A model generated the notes under the pieces. The model was not told where the DNA came from, made no database searches, and was given only the letters and a program-made list of their open reading frames with translations. The translations under genes and the position numbers were made by a program. A stretch of 64,000 bases of DNA from Woeseiaceae bacterium (GTDB lineage Bacteria; Pseudomonadota; Gammaproteobacteria; Steroidobacterales; Woeseiaceae): the NCBI GenBank assembly GCA_013042375.1, contig JABDQH010000015.1:1-64000 (forward strand). Direction: 5' to 3'. This document shows, one piece after another, positions 42,069-51,266 of this stretch. The first letter of the stretch is position 1; each line of letters opens with the position of its first letter.

Positions 42069-43427
42069 GTGGCACAGACGATCGATATCGTGGTTCCCGA
42101 CCTCGGCGACTTCGAGAACGTCGAAGTCATCGAGGTGATTGTCAGCGGCGGTGACCGCGTGGCGCGCGAGGACGGTCTCGTGACGATCGAGACCGACAAG
42201 GCGTCGATGGACATCCCGGCGCCCGAGGACGGCGTCATCGAGAAACTGACCGTCGGCGTCGGCGACACGGTTTCGACCGGCGACGTCATCGGGCAAATGA
42301 CGATCGCGGCTGAAGCCGCTCCCACCGACGAGGAGCCCGCCGCAGACCAGACACGGGTCGAGCTGCCACGCGTTGCCGCGGCTGCGGAGCCCGTGGGAGG
42401 GCCTTCAGGTCCGAAAGAAATCGCGGCTAAAGCCGCTCCCACAGCTAAAGCCGCTCCCACAGCCAAAGCCGCTCCCACAGCCGAAGCCACTGCCACGGTC
42501 GACGAAGCAGGCTTCGCCAAGGCGCACGCCAGTCCGTCGGTACGCAAGCTCGCACGCGAACTCGGCGTCGACCTGACGCAGGTCAAGGGCACGGGCCTCA
42601 AGCAACGTATCGTCCACGACGACGTCAAGGGGTTCGTCAAGGCCATCATGACCGGGCAGGCGGCCGGCCCGGGGGCAGGCGCCGCGCTGCCGCAGACGCC
42701 GGTCGTCGATTTCGCGAAGTTCGGCGAGATCGACGTGCAGCCGCTGACGCGTATTCAGAAGATCTCGGGGCCGCGGCTGCAGGCGAGCTGGATCAACCTG
42801 CCGCACGTGACGCAGCACGACCTGGCCGATATCACCGCGCTCGAGAACAAGCGCCAGGAACTCAAAGGGCCGGCCAAGGAGCGCGGCATCTCGCTCACAC
42901 CGCTTGCCTTCATCATGAAGGCCTGCGTTGCCGCGCTGCAGCAGTTCCCGAGAGTCAACGCATCCCTGTCGGCCGACGGTGAGGGCCTCGTCTACAAGAA
43001 GTACATCCACTTGGGGTTTGCGGCCGACACCGAGCAGGGGCTCATGGTCCCCGTGATTCGCGACGCCGACCAGAAGGACGTCTACGAGATCGCAGTGGAG
43101 CTCGGCGAGCTGTCGAAGCTTGCACGCGAGGGCAAGCTCAAGGCCGCCCAGTTGCAGGGCGCGACATTTACGATATCGAGCCTCGGCGGCATCGGCGGCA
43201 CGGCGTTCACGCCGATCGTCAACGCGCCCGAGGTCGCGATTCTCGGTGTCTCCCGTTCGAGCATGCAGCCCGTGTGGAACGGCTCCGAGTTCGAGCCGCG
43301 GCTGATGCTGCCGTTGTCTTTCTCCTACGATCACCGCGTTATCGACGGCGCACAGGCCGTGCGCTTCACGACCTTCCTCGGGCAGCAGCTCGCCGATGTG
43401 AGCGGCCTGTTACAGGCGATACCCTAG
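42069..43427 (+). CDS. aceF: Dihydrolipoyllysine acetyltransferase (PDH E2)
   Basis: The 452-aa protein starts at GTG 42069. It has one lipoyl domain (VTIETDKASMDIPAPEDG with the lipoylated Lys), an Ala/Pro/Lys linker, a peripheral-subunit-binding domain (ASPSVRKLARELGVDLTQVK), and a catalytic domain ending SFSYDHRVIDGAQAVRF with the active-site His and Asp. E. coli AceF has three lipoyl domains, so a single domain is the short type. The linker (about residues 78-143) contains repeated IAA(E/K)AAPT units encoded by REP-like palindromes. The stop shares one base with the lpd GTG start. Confidence 0.97.
   Translation: MAQTIDIVVPDLGDFENVEVIEVIVSGGDRVAREDGLVTIETDKASMDIPAPEDGVIEKLTVGVGDTVSTGDVIGQMTIAAEAAPTDEEPAADQTRVELPRVAAAAEPVGGPSGPKEIAAKAAPTAKAAPTAKAAPTAEATATVDEAGFAKAHASPSVRKLARELGVDLTQVKGTGLKQRIVHDDVKGFVKAIMTGQAAGPGAGAALPQTPVVDFAKFGEIDVQPLTRIQKISGPRLQASWINLPHVTQHDLADITALENKRQELKGPAKERGISLTPLAFIMKACVAALQQFPRVNASLSADGEGLVYKKYIHLGFAADTEQGLMVPVIRDADQKDVYEIAVELGELSKLAREGKLKAAQLQGATFTISSLGGIGGTAFTPIVNAPEVAILGVSRSSMQPVWNGSEFEPRLMLPLSFSYDHRVIDGAQAVRFTTFLGQQLADVSGLLQAIP
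42304..42325 (+). repeat. REP-like palindrome, copy 1, inside aceF linker
   Basis: A palindromic core GCGGCTGAAGCCGC (42306-42319) followed by TCCCAC. It matches 42421-42442 at 21 of 22 positions, 117 nt downstream and in the same codon frame (encoding IAAEAAPT). The TCGCGG-core-CTCCCAC form is typical of Pseudomonas-type REP sequences. Confidence 0.75.
42393..42497 (+). repeat. REP-like pair and 18-nt tandem repeats inside aceF linker
   Basis: GTGGGAGGGCCTTC (42393-42406), which recurs inverted at 58231-58244, is followed by a second REP core GCGGCTAAAGCCGC (42423-42436). CTCCCAC (42436-42442) can pair with GTGGGAG (42393-42399). Then an 18-nt unit GCTAAAGCCGCTCCCACA is repeated at 42426, 42444 and 42462 (one T-to-C change), with a degenerate fourth copy to 42497. 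The units encode AKAAPT three times then AEATAT. Confidence 0.85.
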
Positions 43428-45184
43428 TGGCGGTCCGGCTTACGATTCCCGATCTCGGCGATTTCAGCGACGTCGAAGTCATCGAGGTCATCGCCTCGCC
43501 CGGCGATGTCGTCGCGGTCGAAGATCCGCTTATCACGCTGGAAACCGACAAGGCGACGATGGACGTGCCGGCCGAGCAGGCCGGCACCATCGTATCGATC
43601 GATGTCAGCGTCGGGGATCGCGTGTCCATGGGCGATGCGCTCGTGACGATCGAACCGGCCGCGGGCGATGCAACGACCGGGGACGCAACCGAAGCAATCG
43701 AAGCGAGCGAGGCAACGCCGGCGACGCCTGAGACGCCGGCCCCCGAAGCCGTCGCCGCGCCGCATCCGGAGGGCGAGGCCGATCACCGCGCGGAGCTCGT
43801 CGTCATTGGCGCCGGCCCGGGCGGCTACACGGCGGCGTTTCGTGCCGCGGACCTTGGCATGGACGTCGTTCTCGTCGAGCGCTGGCCCGTGTTGGGCGGT
43901 GTCTGCCTGAACGTCGGCTGTATCCCGTCGAAGGCGCTCCTGCACGCGGCCAAGGTAATCGACGATGCCGCGGCGATGGCCGCGCACGGCGTCGAGTTCG
44001 GCACACCAAAGATCGACGCCGAGAAACTCCGCGGCTGGAAGAACGAGGTTGTCGGCAAGCTGACCGGGGGCCTCTCGGCCATGGCGAAGCAGCGCAAGGT
44101 TCGTGTCGTCGAGGCCAGCGCAAAGTTCGAATCGCCGCATCGGCTGCGCCTCGACAATGACGAGACCATCGACTTCGAGAAATGCATCATCGCCGCGGGA
44201 TCCGAGCCCATCATGCTGCCCGGTCTGCCGGACGATCCGCGCGTCGTCGACTCGACCGGGGCACTCGAGCTCGCGCCGTTGCCGAGGCGCCTGCTGGTCG
44301 TCGGCGGCGGCATCATCGGACTCGAGATGGCCTGCGTCTACAGCGCACTGGGCGTCGACGTCAGTGTGGTCGAACTCATGGACCAGCTGATGCCCGGGAC
44401 CGACAAGGATCTGCTGCGCCCGTTCACCAAGGTCGTCAAGGACCGCTACGATGCCATCATGCTGAACACCAGGGTCACGGGCATGCGCGCCACGACGCCG
44501 GGTATCGAGGTCAGCTTCGAGGGCAAGGATGCACCGGCGATCGGTGTCTACGACCGCGTGCTCGTTGCGGTCGGGCGCCGTGCCAGCGGCGACAAGCTCG
44601 ACGCCGACAAGGCCGGCGTCAATGTAGACGAGCGCGGCATCATCCAGGTCGACAAGCAGATGCGCACCAACGTGCCGCACATCTTCGCGATCGGCGACCT
44701 CGCAGGGGGTCCGATGCTCGCGCACAAGGCGACGCACGAAGCCAAGGTCGCCGCCGAGGTCGCGCACGGCGAGAAAAGCTTCTTCGACGCGCGCACGATT
44801 CCCTCGGTCGCGTACACCGATCCCGAAGTGGCGTGGGTCGGGCTGACCGAGACCGAGGCGAAGGCGCAGGGTATCGCGTACGAAAAGGCGCAGTTCCCAT
44901 GGGCGGCAAGCGGCCGTGCCCTGGCATTAGGCCGGTCCGAAGGCTTCACCAAGCTCCTGTTCGACCCTAAGACCGAACGGGTTCTCGGCGGCGCCATTGT
45001 CGGGCCGAACGCCGGCGACCTGGTCGCCGAGATCGGGCTCGCGATCGAGATGGGCGCGGATGCCGCCGACCTGAGCCTGACGATTCACCCGCACCCGACC
45101 CTGTCCGAGACGATCGCGTTCTCGGCCGAGGCGTTCGAGGGAACGCTGACGGACCTGTACATACCGAAGAAAAAGAAGCGCTAG
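43427..45184 (+). CDS. lpd: Dihydrolipoyl dehydrogenase with N-terminal lipoyl domain (PDH E3)
   Basis: The 585-aa protein starts at GTG 43427, overlapping the aceF stop by one base. Residues 1-78 are a lipoyl domain (LITLETDKATMDVPAEQAG), followed by an Ala/Pro/Glu linker. The E3 part has the FAD site ELVVIGAGPGGYTAAFRAAD, the redox disulfide GGVCLNVGCIPSK, an NAD site (LLVVGGGIIGLEMACVYSA), and the C-terminal catalytic HPHPTLSE. It reoxidises dihydrolipoamide with NAD. E3 with its own lipoyl domain is known in some proteobacterial PDH operons (for example Neisseria). Its TAG overlaps the convergent gene stop in a shared CTAG. Confidence 0.96.
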   Translation: MAVRLTIPDLGDFSDVEVIEVIASPGDVVAVEDPLITLETDKATMDVPAEQAGTIVSIDVSVGDRVSMGDALVTIEPAAGDATTGDATEAIEASEATPATPETPAPEAVAAPHPEGEADHRAELVVIGAGPGGYTAAFRAADLGMDVVLVERWPVLGGVCLNVGCIPSKALLHAAKVIDDAAAMAAHGVEFGTPKIDAEKLRGWKNEVVGKLTGGLSAMAKQRKVRVVEASAKFESPHRLRLDNDETIDFEKCIIAAGSEPIMLPGLPDDPRVVDSTGALELAPLPRRLLVVGGGIIGLEMACVYSALGVDVSVVELMDQLMPGTDKDLLRPFTKVVKDRYDAIMLNTRVTGMRATTPGIEVSFEGKDAPAIGVYDRVLVAVGRRASGDKLDADKAGVNVDERGIIQVDKQMRTNVPHIFAIGDLAGGPMLAHKATHEAKVAAEVAHGEKSFFDARTIPSVAYTDPEVAWVGLTETEAKAQGIAYEKAQFPWAASGRALALGRSEGFTKLLFDPKTERVLGGAIVGPNAGDLVAEIGLAIEMGADAADLSLTIHPHPTLSETIAFSAEAFEGTLTDLYIPKKKKR

Positions 45185-46677
45185 GGTCTGCGCGCGCCGC
45201 GCGCCTGCGAAATGATCTCGTTCGCGGCCTCTGTCACGAAGTTCGGTTCGTGTTCGAAGCGCACCACGGACTCGGCCGTCGCGATCGCGTGTTCGAGCCG
45301 TCCGTCGTAGAGGTAGGCGTTGGCGAGCAGCAGGCGGCTGGCCTGGTCATGCGGCGCCTGCGCGGCGGCCGCTTCGAGGTACTCGATCGCCGCGTTGAGA
45401 TCGCCGCCCCTGGCGAGATGGGCAAAGCCCATCAGTGAATTGACCTCGGGCGTCGCGTCGGCGATCGTCAGCGCGCTGTCGAGCGACTCGATCAGGCGGT
45501 CGGCATTGTGCTTGCGCGCCTCGTAGCTCTCGCTGAGGGGCAGGCGCTGCGCCCAGAACTGTGCGTAATCCATCCAGATCGTGAAATCCCACGCCATCAG
45601 GTGGATGGCGGTCTCGAAATGCCTGGCGGCCGCGTCCAGATCGCCACGCTGGCCAGCGATGCGGCCGAGGCCGGCTTCGGCCAGCGCGCGCAGTTCCTCG
45701 TCGGCGAGCAGGGCCGTGTACAGGCGCTCGGCGTGATCGAAGTTCTCGAAGCGAAACGCCATGCGCGCCAGCACGAGCTGTACCTCGGGCCGGGTCATGG
45801 CCCGGACCTTCGGCGAGAACCCGGGCAGGGCCGTATTCGCGGGCAGGGTCCGGCTCGCGAAGGCGCGTTCATCGAAGTAGGCGCGCAGTGTGCGCTCCAG
45901 TTGTTCGATCTCGAGGCCGAAGGCGGTCTCGAATGCCCGGCGGGCCGGCGTACCGTCCGACGCGAGCTCGGTGTAGCGGCGCAGCTGGCCCGGGATATTG
46001 AGGTCGGCATCCGGCAGGCTGCGCAGGTAGTGCACCAGCAGCCACGACTGCGCGTAGTACATGCCGCCGCCGAGTTCGTCGAAGGCCGTCGTATCCGAGA
46101 CCTCGAACAGGTCGGTCAGCGGGAGCCAGTCGAAGGTCTCGAGCGCATACAGGTGTTGCTCACTCGCGAGCGCGTATTCGTATGCCTGTTTCCTGATGCG
46201 GGAATGCGACAGGTATTCTGCGTTGCCCTCCTCGAACCAGCGCGGGTAGCGAATCCGGCCCGCCTGGCGGTTCAGGTAATGGGCGTACTCGTGCAGCATC
46301 ACGCGCACACCGGAGGTGTCTTCGCTGTCTTCGATCAGGATTGCGCTCTCGCGCAGGTCGGAAATAAAGAAGCCGGCGGACTGGGGCGGCGCCCCGAGGC
46401 TCGCATAGTCATCGTGGTCATCGACTGCGACGATCACGATCGGGGTTCCCGATGCGATCAGCGCGCCGTTGAGGGTCGCACCGACGCTGGCATGCATGAT
46501 CTCGAGTTGCCGCAGCAGTTCGATCGTGCGCGCCTCGCCGAGGACGCTGACGATGCGAAAATTGTCGCTGCGCACCGCGTGCCAGTCCCGCGCATCCAGG
46601 GATACGGTGTCGTCCGCCGCGGCGGACGCCAGCCACAGGCCGAAGAGCAGCGCTACGGACGCGAGGCGGCGCATCAT
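45181..46677 (-). CDS. Secreted gluzincin-like (peptidase MA-type) protein with TPR repeats
   Basis: From MMRRLASVALLFGLWLASAA (ATG 46677, a signal peptide) the protein has 498 aa. The zinc motif HEYAHYLNRQ near residue 133 is followed by RWFEEGNAEYLS, where the Glu can be the third ligand. This is the gluzincin/peptidase MA-like pattern. The C-terminal half contains TPR-like helices (LYTALLADEELRALAEAGLG; AIEYLEAAAAQAPHDQASRL). It is periplasmic and its substrate is unknown. It overlaps the upstream permease gene by ATGA, indicating coupling, although a functional link is not obvious. Confidence 0.78.
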   Translation of the reverse strand: MMRRLASVALLFGLWLASAAADDTVSLDARDWHAVRSDNFRIVSVLGEARTIELLRQLEIMHASVGATLNGALIASGTPIVIVAVDDHDDYASLGAPPQSAGFFISDLRESAILIEDSEDTSGVRVMLHEYAHYLNRQAGRIRYPRWFEEGNAEYLSHSRIRKQAYEYALASEQHLYALETFDWLPLTDLFEVSDTTAFDELGGGMYYAQSWLLVHYLRSLPDADLNIPGQLRRYTELASDGTPARRAFETAFGLEIEQLERTLRAYFDERAFASRTLPANTALPGFSPKVRAMTRPEVQLVLARMAFRFENFDHAERLYTALLADEELRALAEAGLGRIAGQRGDLDAAARHFETAIHLMAWDFTIWMDYAQFWAQRLPLSESYEARKHNADRLIESLDSALTIADATPEVNSLMGFAHLARGGDLNAAIEYLEAAAAQAPHDQASRLLLANAYLYDGRLEHAIATAESVVRFEHEPNFVTEAANEIISQARGARRP

Positions 46678-47978
46678 GGGCCTTCCCCGTCGACCTCGTC
46701 GCGCCCGGAACCCAGCTTTCTTGCTGCGAAATAGAGCCCGACACCGATGGCGAGCGGAATCGACATCCTGAGCCAGTCGTCCGCCCTGGAATGGGAGATA
46801 AGAAACAGGCAAACGCCGAGGGCCACGGCGGGAATCGCGTAACCGCCGGGGAGCCGATAGGCAAGTTCGTGCTGTTCGTCGCTGGCCTGTCTGCGGATCG
46901 ACGGCAGCGCGAGGATGCAGACGCTGAAGGCCAGCATGCGAACCACCGAGCTGCCGATCGCGAGTTCGACGAAACTGCTCGACAGGCCGAGTACGAGGGC
47001 CATCGCACCCATCAGCAGGATCGACCGGTCGGGCGTAGAATATTTCTCGCTTACGTGCGCAAGCCATTGAGGTAAGGCGCGATTTTCGGCCAGGGAGAAC
47101 AAGATGCGGGGTGCTGCGAGCATCGAGCTGGCGAGGTTCCCACCGATCGAGAACACGGCGGTGAGCGTGATCACGACGGCGCCGACGCTTCCTGAGAGTT
47201 CACGACCGACGTCGACGAGCGTGGCGCTGGCGTAGCGCTCGGCCGGCACGACGGCCACGAAGACCAGGACGATAAGGAAATAAAACAACGCCGTCAGCAC
47301 GACGGTGCGCACGAGTGCCGTCGGGATGTTGCGCTGCGGGTTGCTGGTCTCGCCGGCCGTGGCGCCGATGGTCTCGAAACCGACGTAGGCGTAGATGAGC
47401 AGCAGCGTCGTGCCGCCGATATCCTCGATGTGAAAGTCGCCGGGCAGCAGCGTCGTTCCCGTGACGTGCTGCAGGCCGAGCGCGATCAGCAGCAGCAGCG
47501 GCACGATCTTGAAGAAGGTCAGCACGCCCATCGTGCGTACGCCGTCTTTTACGCCGAGAATATTGGCCCAGGTCAGGCCGATCGTGACCAGCGTAATGAT
47601 CGCCGCGCGCACCACGGGTCCGGCAAACAGGTCCGACAACGAGGCGAGATACATGGCCATGACGTTGGCGTTCGCCGCGAACGAGGTCATGCGGGCGAGG
47701 AAGATCAGCCAGCCCGTGCTGAAGCCGACCAGCGGCCCGAATGCGTCGCCGGCATACAGCACCGGCCCGCCCGTGCGGTCGTAGTAACTGGCGAGTTCGG
47801 CGAAGGTCAGGATGACCGACAGGAACAGGACGCCCACGACCAGGAACAGCCAGGGGCTGGCGAGGCCTGCGGTGACGGCGACCTTGCCGGGCAAGGCGAA
47901 TATCCCCGCACCGATAACGGAATTGAGGACGATGAAAGCCGCGCCGAAGAAACCGATGTCGCGCTTCAGATCACGCAT
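46674..47978 (-). CDS. APC-superfamily amino acid permease
   Basis: The 434-aa protein has about 12 membrane helices. The APC helix-1 signature is FIVLNSVIGAGIFALPGKVA. Later come FAELASYYDRTGGPVLYAGD, a helix-6 region LLLIYAYVGFETIGATAGET, and NIPTALVRTVVLTALFYFL. It probably imports an amino acid across the inner membrane; specificity is unknown. Its stop codon overlaps the start of the MA-type peptidase gene, so they form an operon. Confidence 0.88.
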   Translation of the reverse strand: MRDLKRDIGFFGAAFIVLNSVIGAGIFALPGKVAVTAGLASPWLFLVVGVLFLSVILTFAELASYYDRTGGPVLYAGDAFGPLVGFSTGWLIFLARMTSFAANANVMAMYLASLSDLFAGPVVRAAIITLVTIGLTWANILGVKDGVRTMGVLTFFKIVPLLLLIALGLQHVTGTTLLPGDFHIEDIGGTTLLLIYAYVGFETIGATAGETSNPQRNIPTALVRTVVLTALFYFLIVLVFVAVVPAERYASATLVDVGRELSGSVGAVVITLTAVFSIGGNLASSMLAAPRILFSLAENRALPQWLAHVSEKYSTPDRSILLMGAMALVLGLSSSFVELAIGSSVVRMLAFSVCILALPSIRRQASDEQHELAYRLPGGYAIPAVALGVCLFLISHSRADDWLRMSIPLAIGVGLYFAARKLGSGRDEVDGEGP

Positions 47979-48001
47979 CGGTCGATACTAGCAAATGCGT
48001 A

Positions 48002-48505
48002 TCAGCCGAGCTTCTTCGCGACTATATTATCGAGACTCAGCTTTCCGGCGCCGCGGAACATCAGCGGCAGCAGCATCGCGATGAACAGCAGCGGGATACG
48101 GAAATTGCCGTGCATGTCCGACTCTTTGCTGACCGAGTAGCTCTCCCAGAGCTCGGCGAAGCTGCCGTAGCTTTCGGGCCAGTGCACACCCGAGATGGCG
48201 ACGACCGTCAGGATGATGAGGCTGAAGGCCCAGAAGCGCGTGAACAGGCCCAGCACGAGGCCGATTGCGCCGAGGATCTCGAACCACGTCGCGAGAAACC
48301 AGCTGATCTCCACCGGGACCACGTTGAACGGGAACGGGAAGTTGTCCTGTACGCGGCCGAACCAGTTCGTGCCGTTGAGCTTCATCAAGCCGGCCCGCCC
48401 GAACTCCCAGGCCATGAGCAGGCGGATGAGCAGCAGGGCGACCCATTCGCCCGAGCGGTCGAGGGTATCGAAGACAGACCTTCCGAGATTGATGAGCGCT
48501 TGCAT
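48002..48505 (-). CDS. DoxX-family membrane protein
   Basis: The 167-aa protein has four helices and DoxX features: LLIRLLMAWEFGRAGLMKLN, then WFLATWFEILGAIGLVLGLF and FSLIILTVVAISGVHWP. A ribosome-binding site (GGAGTACACC) precedes ATG 48505. It follows the DUF2063 gene by 11 nt and is the last gene of a DUF692-DUF2063-DoxX set. In bufferin-type clusters a DoxX-family protein (BufD) accompanies the modifying enzymes, which is the likely context here. Confidence 0.82.
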   Translation of the reverse strand: MQALINLGRSVFDTLDRSGEWVALLLIRLLMAWEFGRAGLMKLNGTNWFGRVQDNFPFPFNVVPVEISWFLATWFEILGAIGLVLGLFTRFWAFSLIILTVVAISGVHWPESYGSFAELWESYSVSKESDMHGNFRIPLLFIAMLLPLMFRGAGKLSLDNIVAKKLG

Positions 48506-48516
48506 GGTGTACTCCT

Positions 48517-49290
48517 TCAGGCGGGACTGCGCGCGCCCACGATGATTTCGAGCTGGCGCATTTCATTGAGCGCGGCGGCGCCGTGCTCGACGAGCGCGTC
48601 CGCATCGGGATAGTCGAACTGTGCGGCGATCTGCCGCAGCAGGGCTTCGCCCGTCAGGCCGCCGTCATTGCGTGCGATGGCATCGAGCAGAGCCGCCGTG
48701 ATCGCGTTCAGCTCGAGGAAGCCGACCTCGTCGTCGCTGTCGCGATAGAGCGCAATATAGACCGGGTTTTGCTCGGGTTCGGCCGGCAGGAACCGCGGCG
48801 AAATCCGCTGCACCGGATAGTGATAGGCGAACGCCCACGCGAGCGACGACTTGACCGGAACACCCTCCAGCAGGTCGCCCTCGGGATCGACGCCGTCAAG
48901 GTCGTTCTCATCTTCGGAAACGGACAGGGCCAGCTCGGCGTATTCGTAGTGCGCGAGTTCGACGAGAAACGCATAGTCCGTCTCTTCGGGCTCGAACTCC
49001 TGCTGCAGGTACGCGAGGAATTCCTCGGGTAGCCTAAGGAAATACGGCGTCTTCGCCTCGTGGCGTTGCATGAAGCCCCGCACGAGCCGGCGCCACTGTT
49101 CGTCGTCATGGATCTTTCGGAGTACGGGAAAGAAGCGCCCGAGCAGGTTACGAAGATTATTGAAGAACAGCTTGCGGTACACGGCAACGCGCCGCTCTTC
49201 GATGCCTTCGGGCGGCGCAACGCCCTCGGGATCGCGCAGATGGGCCGCGAATGCGTACTGCTTGTCCTTGAACGACTCGGCGCTAGCCAT
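48517..49290 (-). CDS. DUF2063 (BufC/MbnC-like) RiPP maturation partner
   Basis: From ATG 49290 the 257-aa protein begins with the DUF2063 domain: [18 protein letters not shown], then [20 protein letters not shown] and [20 protein letters not shown]. The second half ([40 protein letters not shown]) resembles the winged-helix-like C-terminal part of BufC/MbnC-type partners. These proteins assist DUF692 iron oxygenases in recognising or modifying precursor peptides. The start overlaps the end of the DUF692 gene by 8 nt, so the two are translationally coupled. Confidence 0.82.
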   Translation of the reverse strand: MASAESFKDKQYAFAAHLRDPEGVAPPEGIEERRVAVYRKLFFNNLRNLLGRFFPVLRKIHDDEQWRRLVRGFMQRHEAKTPYFLRLPEEFLAYLQQEFEPEETDYAFLVELAHYEYAELALSVSEDENDLDGVDPEGDLLEGVPVKSSLAWAFAYHYPVQRISPRFLPAEPEQNPVYIALYRDSDDEVGFLELNAITAALLDAIARNDGGLTGEALLRQIAAQFDYPDADALVEHGAAALNEMRQLEIIVGARSPA

Positions 49291-50149
49291 TGACCGCGTC
49301 CTGCCGGCTCGATTCGATCTGTAGCGATTTGATGCGCCGGACTTCGTCGAGCAGTTCGTCGAGCGGCGGAAAGTTGAAATCCCGCTCGAGCAGCGTCGGG
49401 ACCGGGCCGAACAACCGGTAGGCGTCCGCAAGCAGGCCCCAGGCCTGCTCGTCGACGGGCGTCCCGTGCGTATCGATGCGCAGGTCCTCGTCCTCGATAT
49501 AGTGACCGGCCAGGTGGAAGTAGCGAATCCGCTCGGCCGGCATCGCGCGCAGGAACTCGCCGGCGTCGTAGCCGTGGTTGATGCTGTTGACCACGATGTT
49601 GTTGATGTCGAGCATCAGGTCGCAGTCGGCCTCTTCGAGTACGGCCAGCAGGAACTCGCGTTCGTTCATCGAGGTATCGAGCGGCGCGTAGTAGCTGACG
49701 TTTTCGAGCGCCATGCGCTGCCCGAGGATGTCCTGGACGCGGCGTACGCGAGCGGCGACATGGCTGACTGCTTCCTCTGTGAACGGGATCGGCATCAGGT
49801 CGTACAGGTGGCCGTCGTCGCTGGACGCGCTCAGGTGCTCCGAGTACATGCGGATATCGTGCTCTTTCATGAAGTCCCGGATGTCCCGCACCAGCTGTTC
49901 GTCGAGCGGCGCGGGGCCGCCGATCGACAATGACAGGCCGTGAATCACGAACGGATAGCGCTCGGTGAAAAAGCGAAACTTCTTGCCCAGCTTGCCGCCG
50001 ACGTGGATCCAGTTCTCGGGCGCGACTTCCATGAAGTCGACGTCTGCGGGCGGATCGGCCATGAGCTTGTTGAGCAGGGGCCGGCGCAGGCCGAGGCCAG
50101 CGCCGTGCACAGGAAATTGCTTGTCGTTGTCAGGCAGTCGGTTTGTCAT
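49283..50149 (-). CDS. DUF692 multinuclear non-haem iron oxygenase (BufB/MbnB-like)
   Basis: The 288-aa TIM-barrel protein (ATG 50149) has the DUF692 landmarks and metal ligands: [20 protein letters not shown] (His70), MYSEHLSAS (Glu104, His105), ALENVSYY (Glu149), [16 protein letters not shown] (Asp181, His192), YFHLAGH (His212, His216), IDTHGTPV (Asp226, His228) and [10 protein letters not shown] (Glu255). Characterised members (MbnB, BufB) convert Cys residues of RiPP precursors to oxazolone- or thiooxazole-type groups using mixed-valent iron clusters. It lies in DUF692-DUF2063-DoxX order. The 50 nt upstream before DUF1841 are too short for a DUF2282 precursor. Confidence 0.88.
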   Translation of the reverse strand: MTNRLPDNDKQFPVHGAGLGLRRPLLNKLMADPPADVDFMEVAPENWIHVGGKLGKKFRFFTERYPFVIHGLSLSIGGPAPLDEQLVRDIRDFMKEHDIRMYSEHLSASSDDGHLYDLMPIPFTEEAVSHVAARVRRVQDILGQRMALENVSYYAPLDTSMNEREFLLAVLEEADCDLMLDINNIVVNSINHGYDAGEFLRAMPAERIRYFHLAGHYIEDEDLRIDTHGTPVDEQAWGLLADAYRLFGPVPTLLERDFNFPPLDELLDEVRRIKSLQIESSRQDAVNG

Positions 50150-50199
50150 GGCGTTTCCATCACGCGTTACGAGATCAGACCTTGCGTGCCCTGCAATTA

Positions 50200-50634
50200 T
50201 TACAGCGCGCTGCCGGCGAGACGCCGCAGCCGCTCGAGGTACCTGTCCTCGTCGGGGGGGTGGTTGCCGCTCTGCGACTCCCACAGCGTCTCGGCGAGAC
50301 ACTCGATCATCTCGTGTTCGGCGGCGTGCAGATCGCCCGTCCTGGCAGCAAGTGCATGGTAAACGGCCGCGATGCCGGCGGGGCGGTCCGTGGAGACCTG
50401 TTCCCGAATGCCGAGATGCAGGCCCATGTGCAGGAACGGGTTGCTCTTGCCGTCCTCCGGCGCGAAGTCGCGATCGAGATCCTCGGACGATACGTCCTCG
50501 TGATACTCGGGATGCATGTCGACGACGTCGGCAATCTGCGCCTCCAGCGGCGACAGCGGGCGCCCCGCGGTGCGCTTGCGCCACGCGTCTGCATACATCC
50601 GGCGCAGCTCGCCGCGGTCCTGGCCGAAGATCAT
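50200..50634 (-). CDS. DUF1841 family protein
   Basis: The 144-aa protein (ATG 50634) begins [20 protein letters not shown] and continues with [36 protein letters not shown] and [17 protein letters not shown], the DUF1841 pattern. Function is unknown; conserved His and acidic residues suggest a helical metal-binding protein. Its start overlaps the nth stop by ATGA, so it belongs to the rnf-nth operon. The same association is seen in other gammaproteobacteria. Confidence 0.82.
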   Translation of the reverse strand: MIFGQDRGELRRMYADAWRKRTAGRPLSPLEAQIADVVDMHPEYHEDVSSEDLDRDFAPEDGKSNPFLHMGLHLGIREQVSTDRPAGIAAVYHALAARTGDLHAAEHEMIECLAETLWESQSGNHPPDEDRYLERLRRLAGSAL

Positions 50635-51266
50635 GACAGCTCCTTGTTCTTGTACTCGCACCACGTGACGATCGGGCACTCGCCGCACAGGGGCCTGCGC
50701 GCCTTGCAGACGTAGCGGCCATGCAGTATCAGCCAGTGATGCGCGTCCCTCCTGAATTCCTCGGGCGTGAGCCGCACGAGGCGCTTCTCGACCTCGAGCG
50801 GCGTTTTGCCCGTGGCGAGGCCGGTGCGATTCGAGACACGAAAAATATGCGTGTCCACGGCGATCGTGGGTTCGCCGAATGCCGTGTTGAGAATGACGTT
50901 GGCGGTCTTGCGGCCGACGCCGGGCAGGGCCTCGAGCGCCTTGCGCGTTTGCGGCACTTCGCCGCCGTGCTCCTCGATGAGGATACGGCAGGTCTTGATG
51001 ATGTTCTCGGCCTTGTTGTTGTACAGGCCGATCGTCCGGATATAGGTTTTTAGCCCCTCCACGCCGAGCGCGAGAATGGCCTCGGGCGTATTGGCGACCG
51101 GGTAGAGTTTGCGCGTCGCCTTGTTGACACCGACGTCGGTCGCCTGGGCCGACAGGATCACGGCGACGAGGAGTTCGAACGGACTCTCGTATTCGAGTTC
51201 CGTCGTCGGCGCGGGCATGCGCTCGCGCAGGGTGCTGTAGATCCGGATGCGTTTCTCGCGGTTCAT
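50631..51266 (-). CDS. nth: Endonuclease III (DNA glycosylase/AP lyase)
   Basis: The 211-aa enzyme has the HhH motif with catalytic Lys ([20 protein letters not shown]), the catalytic Asp in [14 protein letters not shown], and the C-terminal [4Fe-4S] site [14 protein letters not shown]. It excises oxidised pyrimidines in base excision repair. It follows rnfE with an overlapping start, as in E. coli rsxABCDGE-nth. Confidence 0.96.
   Translation of the reverse strand: MNREKRIRIYSTLRERMPAPTTELEYESPFELLVAVILSAQATDVGVNKATRKLYPVANTPEAILALGVEGLKTYIRTIGLYNNKAENIIKTCRILIEEHGGEVPQTRKALEALPGVGRKTANVILNTAFGEPTIAVDTHIFRVSNRTGLATGKTPLEVEKRLVRLTPEEFRRDAHHWLILHGRYVCKARRPLCGECPIVTWCEYKNKELS

Noticed and set aside
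42426-42497. Possible CRISPR-like short repeats
   Set aside because: The 18-nt units are contiguous without spacers and stay in the aceF reading frame, so they are tandem linker codons of REP origin.
50150-50199. Bufferin precursor gene upstream of DUF692
   Set aside because: The gap is 50 nt and has no open frame of precursor size on either strand.
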